Program-made: the position numbers and the translations under genes
Shown: piece by piece, positions 11,727-22,079 of the stretch
Layout: every line of letters starts with the position of its first letter
Numbering within the stretch: the stretch's first letter is position 1
Notes under the pieces: model-generated
The model's input: the letters and a program-made list of their open reading frames with translations, nothing else
What the model was told of the DNA's origin: nothing
Databases searched by the model: none
From: Austropuccinia psidii
Taxonomy: Eukaryota; Basidiomycota; Pucciniomycetes; Pucciniales; Sphaerophragmiaceae
Assembly: GCA_023105745.1 (NCBI GenBank)
Contig: JALGQZ010000009.1
Location: 47,397,967-47,461,966, forward strand
DNA: 64,000 bases
Direction of reading: 5' to 3'

Positions 11727-11736
11727 AGCGGGGGGC
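11727..11736 (+). other. Copia polypurine tract
   Basis: The G-rich run AGCGGGGGGC lies directly before the 3' LTR, the expected place for the plus-strand primer of reverse transcription. Confidence 0.8.
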
Positions 11737-11865
11737 TGTTATGCCCGCAGCTAGACTGCGCACACTCAAGTGATAAACTCTAACCTAATACACTTGTAAA
11801 TACACAATATAAAACACCGTTCAGATGCAATAGAAGAACGGCCTTTATGGGTTTTCCTCCTCACA
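11737..11865 (+). repeat. Copia 3' LTR
   Basis: The second 129-bp LTR shows no visible difference from the 5' copy. It is followed by the target duplication AAAGG at 11866-11870. Confidence 0.95.
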
Positions 11866-12130
11866 AAAGGCATGTGGCCTTGCTTAACTTTTCTTATCTG
11901 TATCAGTCCGCCATTAGGCCCAAAAAAGCTCTAGTTTATTTTTCAATATATTCACAATTAATAATCAATCCAAATATTTTGAAGGATGAGTTTGCCATCA
12001 TTGCCTTTGAATAGCACGCTCACAGAAATGGAACTTCGTGGAAATATTTGGCTCCGAAGTCTATTTCAAGCTGTTTATTAAATAATTGAAACACAGTTGG
12101 ATAAGAATGATAAAGGAAGCATGTGACTGA

Positions 12131-12209
12131 TGGAGTACCTGGGAGTCGAACCCAGTACTTCTTGCAATTCTGATGCTAAGCAAGCGCTCTACCGATGAGC
12201 TAGAACCCC
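12131..12209 (-). tRNA. tRNA-Ala (AGC) with 7-nt intron
   Basis: The minus strand folds as a cloverleaf. Acceptor GGGGTTC pairs with GTACTCC with one mismatch and includes the G3-U70 pair that marks alanine tRNAs. The D arm is GCTC/GAGC, the anticodon stem CTTGC/GCAAG is perfect, and the T arm is CTGGG TTCGACT CCCAG. The anticodon is AGC. The anticodon loop is 14 nt rather than 7, so a 7-nt intron after position 37 (about TCAGAAT) is inferred. The A73 discriminator ends at 12131; CCA is not encoded. The gene is about 410 bp from the 3' end of the kinase gene. Confidence 0.9.
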
Positions 12210-12618
12210 ATGGAAGCAAAGCTTTGGCAACATCACAGTTTACTGTGGTACACGTCTTTTATCACTATACAACAGAAGTTATTTCTATTTGAAAATCTAG
12301 GTGGAGTATTCAAACAATTGAGATTAGCTACTAAAAAGCCTTGGAGAGACTTTCGTAGTGCAGATTTGGTTATGGTTTAAACAAACCCCAAGAAAAAATA
12401 GCCTGCAGGAATGTTTTAGAGAATGTAAAATTACATCTTTCGAATTCCAAAAATACAAACATCATAATTTTGTGAAGAACGACGGTATCCAGCGAAAACA
12501 TTGATTAAAATCTAAAGCTTTTTATTTTAACACTGATTATTAGCTCACCTCAGCACTTAGAAGACTTACTTTATCCCTATAGAAGGTAAGATCAGTAGTT
12601 TACATTAACAATGGATGA
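12210..12618. other. Spacer between tRNA-Ala and kinase gene
   Basis: No gene is seen. The stretch must hold the kinase 3' untranslated region (minus strand), but no convincing polyadenylation signal was singled out. Confidence 0.4.
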
Positions 12619-15600
12619 TTAGCTTTGTCCATAATCAGTGCGAGGTCCCCTGTTCTTCAGTTGAGCATGCCTCACTGCGCCAGTTTCCCACCTTGACTTC
12701 AAGTTATTCACGCCGCCAAATTTCTCTTCTGGATCTGAATCATCGCCATGATTATGATTGTGAGTCGATTGTGACGCTTGTGGATCATTATGTGATATTA
12801 ATCTAGGCCCAAGTGATTGCTTAGGGATGTGGACCGTACTTTGAATTGTGCTCTCGCGGACGTTTGCTTTATTTTGTAAGGAGTTGGGATAATTCGTTGG
12901 CTTAAACGTTGAATGTCTCTGCGTCAAGTTGACAACATTCGATTTGCCACTTGCTAATGTTGGTCCAGATCCCAGGTTATAAGTAGTACGATGGGTGGGG
13001 CTTTGACTGGTTTTGGAACTTGAAGACAAATTTTCATAGCGCGATACCAGGTTGGATATCGCGGCAGCCGACTTTAATGACTGAGGCTTTGGCGCTCTTA
13101 ATGGTGGTCCGGGGTGCTTTCTCAAGGGCTTGACAGCTAACGATGACGAAGCTTGTGAACCAGGCGAAATAGATCGACTTCTAGCACGAAACGAAAATGA
13201 TTCGCGCTCCAACCGGTCGGCTGCAGATTGAGTGGTCATTTTATTAGCGGGAGGTGCAAAGTTAGCAATCACCGCGCGCCGTTTGGTTTTTATCTCTTCA
13301 TCTTCCTCAGTTGTGATCTCTGAAGATGTTTCTCTTGTTGAAGGGAGAGAGGGACTTTTATCAATAATAGTGGCCAATTCATTATCGGCCTTTGCATAGT
13401 CTTGGATAGGTTGTATGGGAAATCGATGAGCGGGCCCTGAAGGCAATGCGGTTGATGATGAATAAGAGGTAGACTTAAATCTAGTTTGATTCAAGCTCAA
13501 AGTACCAACATCCTTTGTGGATGATTGATTCTGTCCACTATACCGTCTTTGACCCTCAGGATTCTCAGGTTCTTCGTCAGAATTGCTCGATATCGATACT
13601 TCATCTACCGGGTTGTTGAGTTTGGTTTTGACTAAATTAACAAAGGAAATTTCTGGAGTGTTGGAAAGAGAATCTGTAGCAGCTTTGACATAATTAGGAA
13701 ACCGTTGATTAATTTGAGAGTCAAATGCCTCAGCGCATATAGAGGTTGAGTGAATCGGTCTACTGTCAAGCGGCTTGGAAAAAAACGTGGAAGGCGTAGA
13801 AAACGTCCCAACTAAGCCACAATCATCTGTTAAAAGATCGATAGGTTGAGTCTGAACCTTTTTATCGTCCATGACCTTAAATGGCGCACTTGGCATGAGT
13901 TCATTTATCAAACTCATCATAAGACTAGGTGACGTTTGGGTAGATCGACTGACCAAGCGCGCCTGGTCTTTTTGAATCCAATCAGAAATGGATGGTCGGT
14001 CTTTGACGCCTAAACGCATGACAGAGGTCAATACGGGTCCAGTCTTCTGCTTCAGGTTAAGGTTTTTGTCGGCCAAGGGCTTCTCGACTCTTGTTGGAAA
14101 TGCTTGAGGGCCAGTTTTTTGCATCAAACCGTTTGATGACAAAGTTGCCTTTTGGCCGATTTCAGGAATTTCAGCAGGCAGGTTGGAGCCAGAAAAAGAA
14201 TTTGAAAGCTGATTGGCTTTATTCAATGTTAAGACAGAGCCAGTCAAAGAAGACCCAATATTTACACGATCGTTACGCATTTCATTTAAAGTCTTTGTCG
14301 GTTGGATTTTTTTTGAAGGCACCAAATCTTCAAACACGAACGATGGGTTTTTAGAGTTTTGGTAAGGAAGAGCTGTTGATGAAGATTTATGGACAGGTTG
14401 GGAATGAGAGGCGTTTGAGCGAAGTGTAAAGCCATCATTATTTGGCCGTACTGAGGCAATTGCTTTATTCTGACTAGAAAACATTATCGGAGAAGTCAAA
14501 AAGGCATCCCCGAAACCGGCTGCGGCTTCGCGAGCAAACAGATCAGCCTCCTCCGGAGGAGACCCACCGGGCGATTTGCTGACGGCTGACTGGGGGAGCG
14601 GAACTGCTAGACCTTGATGGGGAGTGAATTGATTATTGTCAATCAGTGTCTTTTCCTTTGTTGTTGGACGCCCTCTACGCATGGGAACTACAGTTTCGGG
14701 TTTCTTGGCAGAAACCATGGGAGGAGAAGTAGCCTTAAATATAGAATCCAGACCGTCGAGGTCGAGTTGGTTGCCAAAAGGTTGCTTCACAGGTAATTGA
14801 GCAATTTGATGTGAGTTAGCATGAGCGGATTGAAGGGAATGTCGTCTTGTGGGCTGAAGAGATTGAAATTACAAGTTAGTCTTTGAAAGAGAAAAACGAA
14901 GGAAAAAAACTTGTTAAGCAGCGGCCCCAAAAGTCAATCTTACCTTGACCAAGTAAGGAGCTATGCCGCGTAACTTGCAGGTTTGCTGATGCACTTGCCA
15001 GATGTCAGGGCGAGATTGAGCCATCTCTTGAAGCATAGTACCTGTTTAATAGATGGTGAGTCGGGCCACTAATGGTTAGGGGTTGGTGGGATGGGAAAAC
15101 TAACCAATTAAATATTTGATTGAGTTACTATAAACGGGATAGGAGGGAACCTGATATCGAACGTTCATGATAGCAAGTGGACCATGTTCTTCAAAAGGGG
15201 TGGTATAGTAACAAAGCTTGTATAAAAAAACACCCAATGCCCAAATGTCTATGTTTTGCGAAGGATCAAGATAAGATTCTTATGAAAGAGATCAAGTCAA
15301 AGACAAAAGCATGCTGAACACACCAGCTTTTTCTGAAACGCCTCTACGGCTCCAAACATCCACCATTTCAGGAGCTCTATATTGTAATGTAGTGTGCTTG
15401 TTCAAATCTGCTTCCAAGGCCTGAATTTCTGAGGTAGTCTGTGGAGGACGAGAGAGAGGGGTGGTAGTTGAACCAAAATCACAAAGTTTGTAAAGATTTG
15501 AAGAAGCAACGAGAATATTTTCGACCTGTCTCACCAATGGAAATTTGGGTCAGCTTACGTTGACCGAGCTCAATTCATCCACCAAAAACAGATACCTTGA

Positions 15601-16348
15601 GATCACGATGGATGAGGGGAGGGTTTTGACCATGCATGTGGGCTACAGCTTCCACTGTGTCACTAAAAATTTTGAGAATTTCTGACTCTGTCAATCGATT
15701 CTGTAAGCGTGAGTTTAGCAAGTCAATGATCCCACCGCCTAAGTTTGTTTATGATCATTTTGATAATTAAAAAAGAGCGAAAAAAAGTTAACCAGAAGCA
15801 GGAGCTATCAGCCAAATGTGAGAAAAGAATTACCAGAGCACCATTCCATCAAAATGAATATTTCATATCCAGGAGACTGGGGCAGAGAAGAGGCCGAGGC
15901 TTCGATGAAATAAACTATGTGCTTATGAGGTCGAAGCTGTTTCATGACATTCACTTCTTTGCGAACTTCAACCAGGCCGGCTTTGTCAGGCACGGCCATC
16001 CGTTTCAACACAAACCGGTTCTGAGAGAGCGAAAAACCCTCGACGCTGGCGGGTGAAACGAGACTAGCAAGATAGACATGGGCAAAGCCGCCTAAAAAAA
16101 CGAGCCAAATCAAAGGAAATTAGCCAAATTTTCCGAGAAATTTACATGCTGAGATTTTCTACAAGATAACTAGACGAGCAAAGTAGATAAATACCTTCGC
16201 TCAGAAATTTTTCGACCTGAACTACATACTTGCCAACTTGGACTTTGGTGCCTGATTGAAGAGAAGCAGATGGACCAGGAGAAGGAATGGTTGGATGAGC
16301 CGGGGTGGATGGGGGGAGATGGTGATGACGTGATTGGTAGGTGGTCAT
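12619..16348 (-). CDS. Ark1/Prk1/AAK1-family (NAK) Ser/Thr protein kinase, seven exons
   Basis: Exons are 16348-16195, 16091-15834, 15738-15596, 15525-15324, 15278-15105, 15041-14944 and 14853-12619. All six introns are GT...AG, the phases are consistent, and the spliced frame of 1087 codons is open. The kinase domain covers about residues 40-343. It has a glycine loop ([11 protein letters not shown], 50-60), the lysine VLK at K81, HRDLK with D183, DFG at 201-203 and YRAPEM at 234-239. All catalytic residues are present. The Ala-rich glycine loop and the LQYRAPEM activation segment are typical of the NAK family, which in fungi controls clathrin endocytosis and cortical actin patches by phosphorylating coat adaptors. 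The remaining ~745 residues form a low-complexity Ser/Thr/Pro/Asn-rich tail in one large exon, ending in a short conserved-looking SRWETG motif. The start is the first ATG upstream of the domain. It is the only clear host protein gene in the window. Confidence 0.93.
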
Positions 16349-16560
16349 GTTGAGTAAAGGGCCAAGCGTCGAGGAGGGATGAGATCCAGAGGACGAAATT
16401 AAAAATTTGACGTGAAAAGAATGAAACTTTAATTACACAAAATCTTTCGACTGCAGCTTGGATAGTAAGCAAAGCATTAGACTCAATCAAGACAAGGCAA
16501 AGGGCAAAAATTGGAAAAATTTCACAAAGAAAAGGTATTATGAAACAGCAAAGAGTCCAT

Positions 16561-16690
16561 AAAATTTCAATAAAAAATCAATAAAACATTAATAAAAAAT
16601 TAATAAAAATCAATAAAAAATCAATAAAAAATTAATAAAAAATCAATAAAAAATCAATAAAAAATCAATAAAAATCAATAAAAAATTTAA
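16561..16690. repeat. AT-rich minisatellite (TCAATAAAAAA)n
   Basis: About a dozen near-identical units of 10-11 bp (ATCAATAAAAA and the variant ATTAATAAAAA) lie some 215 bp upstream of the kinase start codon, at the edge of its promoter region. Unit-to-unit changes are C/T and A-run length. Confidence 0.9.
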
Positions 16691-17506
16691 GCATCAAAAT
16701 TCAAAAAACTAGAGGAAAACCAATACAAATTATTCTCATACAGAAGGAGACAATCAACTTTCTTGATAAGAATAGTTTCCCTATCCAAGAAATTTGATAA
16801 TTTGTATTTTGAAAATAAAACATTTTCACTTTAAGATAAAAATGGCAAATTTCAAACTTGAAAAATGTCATTCATTAACTTGGGATTTTCTAAAATATTT
16901 TCTCAAATCCACTAAATTTTTTGATTTGGAATCCTATGCTGTTTTTTTTTGGCTGAGTTTGAGACCTATTAAATGTGAGTATTTGAGGTTTTTCTTAAAA
17001 TTTATAATACCTAAATCCTCCACATTTTATTCAAAATTGAAATTGATGATTTTATTCCTCTTGAAATTTTTTGGAGGGGAATATGTCTTGTATTAATTAA
17101 TTTCTTTGCTTTGCAATATTTTTTTACTCAAAAAAAATGTTGATTCAGTGGCATTTCAAAAGACCTTTCAATTGATGTAATTTAATCCAGAAAACTTTGC
17201 CTATAAATTGTTATTCTTTTAGTATCTTAAATGAATCTTATTATTATTTCTTTTGAGCTTTATTTTATATTAAATTTTTTATTTAAAAGCTTCCAGAAAA
17301 TAATTAGAAAGTAAAATGAATGGAAGATTACCTTTCCACTTGAATCTTAATAAAAATACAAGTTGAGAAATCAATGAAAAACTCAAAAGAAACTATCTAA
17401 TTTCAAAACTAGATTTATATATATCTAGTTAAAGAATCAGGTATTAAAACTATAGATAGAATATTAAGGAATTGAAAAAAAAATCTGATATATTTTTTAC
17501 TAATTT
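16691..17506. other. AT-rich stretch, nothing recognised
   Basis: A 100-codon open frame at 16794-17096 is rich in Phe, Leu and Lys as expected from AT-rich noncoding DNA, and no domain is visible. Confidence 0.4.
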
Positions 17507-17718
17507 TGTGAACCTTGAGGTATATTTTACATACCCAAATAGGCCACAATTAATATACAAATAACTTTTTAAATATGCATAACCCATAAGTCATGCATGC
17601 ATCAAAAAATCATCAGTTTTGATTTAAGAATATATATATATATATATTATTTAGGCAAATCCATGAATTTAAGGCTAGATTTGGATTCTACACAAAAGTT
17701 CACCTAGGTTAACTTTAA
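17507..17718 (+). mobile_element. Truncated LTR start, A-type
   Basis: The block starts TGTGAACCTTGAGGTATATT and follows the first ~210 bp of the element A LTR, including CATACCCAAATAGGCCACAA, ATAAGTCATGCAT and GGATTCTACACAAAA. It then stops matching. A (TA)n microsatellite interrupts it at about 17630-17648. Confidence 0.75.
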
Positions 17719-18470
17719 GGTTTGTCTATGAAACTTTTGATAATAGTAAAAAATGTCAAGAGTACTATGACTATCCTCAGTTGAAAATATAATACAATTA
17801 AATATTATAACCACAAATTAGTATAATTATTAAAAATAATAATATAAAAAAAATAATTTAATTATTATTAAATAATTTAAATATTATAATATTCTATTAT
17901 TATTATAGTCACTGACAGTTATAATAATAAGAAATACAAAAGCTCTTAATGAGACAGTTATATGGAGAAAATAATAATACTTATCCACTTATAGATAATA
18001 TAAATATTATTTATGCAAGAACTATCATTCACACTCTGAAGAGATAAATCTTATAGAGAAACTCTATATAAAAGATTTAATACTAGATAAAAAAATATAG
18101 AAATTCAGAGAAAAACTTACTTATAATATTTATTTAATACAATAAGTCAAACCACAACAGCTATAGTATTGAGTAATCTTTCTAATATAAAAGCATGCCA
18201 AAAAATTAAAATTTAAAATAAATAAAATATTTTTATATAATAAAATATTATTTAAGAGTTTTTAGAGGAAATTTGTGGCTCTAAGAGATATTTAAGACAA
18301 TAATCTTATAAGATAAAATGTATTATTGGTGAGTGCAACTATATAATATAAATTCTATGCTTCCAATTCTTCAATTTAAGAATTATAAAGCATAAAAATA
18401 CTTAAGGATCATCTTTAATAACAATATTTTATATTTAATAAAACTTTACCTGTTTGAATGCCTAATTTAT
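17719..18470 (-). mobile_element. LTR fragment, C-type 3' part
   Basis: The beginning (AAGGTTTGTCTATGAAAC) resembles the end of the element C LTR at 19940-19960. The AT-rich body and the part near 18400-18470 resemble the 20560-20640 region. The right border is not clear. This is interpreted as the decayed R/U5 part of a C-type LTR. Confidence 0.5.
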
Positions 18471-19939
18471 TTATTTATTGGTGATAATGGACAAAAACAG
18501 TGATTTAAAGGCTCTTTTTATGCCTTCAGAGCAGCTCTCATGATTCTTAATGAATATAGAGGGAGTTCCCAGGTCACAACTGAAAAACCATGCTTAAACA
18601 TAAGGCTCTTAACAACTTATTTTATTCCAATTTGAATTACAGTGTTATTTTTAACTCCAAGTAGCTTTAATACTCTTTTGGGTTAATTATTTTGTTTTTA
18701 TTTGTGAGCCTTAGAGGTATTGTCATATACCCACAAGACCACAAATGACCAAATTATGTCATAATTATTAATGAATAGATTTATTTTTATTATAAAAACA
18801 AAAAATCAGATATAAATATAGAATTTATATACAAAATTAAAATTAAAATTGAATTGAAATTTAAAAATGTGAGAATACACTTTTACTTGAAAAAAATTGT
18901 GTAAAAATAAATTTTCACCAAAAATATTGAAATCAAAATATTTTCAGGAAAAAGTTAACAAAAATTATTATAACTTTTTTTCCAATTAATAGAATTATGA
19001 AAATTATTTCACCATTGGATTCCTTATCAAAAAATCAGGTGGGGTCACCTCTGAGTGAAAATTCTGTAACTCAACTCTGAATAAGCTTGAATTAAGTTTT
19101 TACTATTTTCTTTATGAAAATCAGAAAATAATCAAAAAATTGATTTAATTCACCCCAAATGTGGTGTTAACCATCAATTTTGGTGTTAAAATTGAGGTGT
19201 GTTGTGTAACTTAGAATTTATGAGGAATTGAAGTATTTTCAATTGAAATGTCAAAATGGGAGTGTGTAATAAATAAGTGAACTTAGGTTTACATATGAGG
19301 TATAAATTATTAAAGTTGTGCGCTCTAAAAAATCTATTGAATTACATATTTAAATTACAAGTACAGTACATGAAGAGGAATTAAAGAAAAAATAAATTGG
19401 AAAGATTAATTCTGGGATGGGGAACGATCTTGGCTCCAAGGGTGCCAGACTCCCCAAAATTCCTTTCTGACAGGCAAAGAACGACAAAATTCAGGAAAAA
19501 GCTCATTAATTTTTACCTGGAATTGAATCACAGGGTCTGTGACTGAATCAATAATGAGATTTTGATACCAACCAGGGCAGTTTTAACTGTTGCCAAGAGG
19601 GTAAAACTACCATTAAGCTAAAAAAAATTTATTAAAAAAAGCTTTAACTGTTTTTGAGGTCTGCTACACTCATTCTGACATATTTTGAAGGCTTGAATCC
19701 AGGTATTACCATAGCAATGGCTGCTTTAAGGGACTGAAATGGCTGAAAATAGCAAAACATGGTTAAAAACAGCCCCTTTTTAGTCTTAACTAGGGTTAAA
19801 TAGTGCCATGATTAGCTTTTATGTTGTCAAAGTGTTTCTCAAGACTGATTAGAGTAAATTTACTTTTGGGATAAGAAAATTGGTGGCTATAAAATAATGT
19901 ATTCTTTGACTCACTTTTCTCTTCATGTTAGGATCTTTT

Positions 19940-21920
19940 TGTAAGGTTTGACTATGAAACAATAAGTAAAAAGTACTAATATTTTACTTATTGTACTATG
20001 AATGTCCTTATAAATGTAATAAATGAGATAAAAACAATTATAATAGTAAAGAATTATTCCAATGATGGCGTGAAATAATTATATTATTAAATAAATATAA
20101 TAATATAATTTATATTATAAAAAATAATATATATGAAATAAATATATTAATATAAGATGATTAATATATTAAAAAGCACTTTATTATTGTTACCAACAAA
20201 TAATAAAGGCCTTAAAAATTGTTTTTTATTAATAGAAAACAATTAATAACAATAATATTACCAATATTAAAGTTATAAATTAATATAAATACTATTTATA
20301 TCAATTATAGAATTATTAAAAAGTAATAATAGAGAAAAAATATTATAATAGGAGAAATAACCTACTTTTAATGCTTAATATAATAATTTTGAGTAAATTT
20401 ACGCCTAGAAATGTAAATACAACTTATTTAAATTGTAGTTACAATAAATTTTAAGAGAAATTACAAATTTTCTTGATTTTACGTGGAATTGAGGTTTTTG
20501 AGAGAAATTTAAACAAAACAATTAAATAATTGTAATAATCATATCAAAGATAAAGATTATTATAAGATGATCTTTGGTCTTTAATAATATAGAAGTCTTA
20601 TATATAAAGAATAAAGAAATTACCTTTTTATTTAATGATTTAATGTTTTGTAAGCATCTGAGGGGAAAACAGAGTAAAAAGAGCTCTATTTATAGTAAAT
20701 ACCTCCCTCCTAGAGTCCAACAGGCTTATAGAAGACGTTAAATGATCATATCCACTGGAATTGAGCAATAGTTTAAGGCTTGGTGATGATTACATCATGA
20801 TCAAACCATCTTATCTCATTATTACGCCTTTATTTAGAGTTATCACTATAACTCTAAGTTGGATGATGTCCAGGCTTGGCAGAAACCCAAAATTCATGGA
20901 TTTTATTAGCTTTAATCATGAACTAACAGTATTAACCAACTGTATCACTCATATGACTGTTAAACTTAATTTAAGGTTACAGTGAGTGATCATAAATGAG
21001 CAAATTAACCTCAAACTTTGATCTTATATAAATTTTAAGTTTTACACGCTCCAGCAATTGAGAGAGTGAATTCTAATAGCTTGGCATAACCTTATTATTC
21101 TTCCAAGAGAATTTCATTACATCATCAAAACTCTATTTTTGATGATTTTTCTTGTAACTCATCTTTTCTGTCAAAATTTAATATTTTAAACTTCAAACCA
21201 TGATTTCAAGGGGTTATACCTTGAATATTATAGTAAGAAATACATCATTATTCACGAATGAACTAGTAGAATCCAACTGTCTACTTTTTTTAAAGTTTGG
21301 ACCACTTTTACAACAAAGTGGTCAACAGCTCTATTGATTTTAATTAATAATCCCTTACAGGTTTTAACCTTGTTTATAACTTGTTAAATAAGGTTTATAT
21401 CTGTCTTCTTACAGTAATTAGGTGATGACTTTATTTTTGGTTCATCACCCTATCATGCATATTTCAAAAGATATTAGCTAAAATCCTTGAATATATGCGT
21501 TGACCAAAAAAGTGCATATATTCAGCTTAACTCCTTAAGTAATGACTTTGGGTTTAGCTTCTTAATTGTTTTATATGTAGAGCTCTATGGAGAATCCAAT
21601 GGTACCATTTATTTCACATGTTGTTTCATTGGTTTTGACATAATTAAGGATTTGTGTTTTTTATAAGGTATTATTACTTATAACTTATTAAATATTGACT
21701 TTACAGATATGCCATAAAAATGGTATATGTGTATTTTACCATGGGGAATCCAATGGTATAATTTATTTCACATGTTTATTCATTGGCTTTTAAGTTAAAC
21801 CAAGTTTTATGCCAATTTATGGCATTTTTGTAGCTTTAAGGTAATTATTTTTAATGTATAATTATTTTAAATGTTTCTTGTGACCTTTTTGGGTATGTGG
21901 TCATATCTCAAAGGTTCACA
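19940..21920 (-). repeat. Element C 3' LTR (1981 bp)
   Basis: On the minus strand it runs from TGTGAACCTTTGAGATATG to ...ACCTTACA. A polypurine-like tract (GGTGGTGGGGAA) precedes it. A TATA box, TATAAATAG, lies at 20686-20694 (minus), about 1.2 kb into the LTR. It is followed by a CCCCTCAGA segment that is also present in the LTR of element E. Confidence 0.88.
20686..20694 (-). promoter_or_regulatory. TATA box of element C LTR
   Basis: TATAAATAG on the minus strand lies in the same relative place as TATAAAAG in the element E LTR (53110-53117). In both a C/T-rich stretch and CCCCTCAGA follow, marking the probable start of transcription. Confidence 0.6.
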
Positions 21921-22079
21921 TTCCCCACCACCAAAAAAGATTGTACCACAATCTGATATGTGTAATTAGGGTATCATCCACTGTCCTACCTCTTCAATAG
22001 ACTTTGTTAGTCTTGAAGCTCAATAATGCTTAACTTTTCTATTTTTCAGGTTTTCTTTCATGTCTGAACCTTGTTAGTA

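Larger units (their letters stand above)
6643..11865 (+). mobile_element. Complete Ty1/copia LTR retrotransposon
   Basis: The element has 129-bp LTRs at both ends that match base for base by eye, a 5-bp target duplication AAAGG (6638-6642 and 11866-11870), a primer site right after the 5' LTR, a purine tract right before the 3' LTR, and a single open polyprotein frame. This is everything an autonomous copia element needs, so it may be recently active. It sits just downstream of the Myb/trihelix-like pseudogene. It retains many CpG pairs, unlike the older gypsy elements of this window, which agrees with recent arrival. Confidence 0.96.

Noticed and set aside
16794..17096. 100-codon open frame
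   Set aside because: The composition is that of AT-rich noncoding DNA and no homology is recognised.
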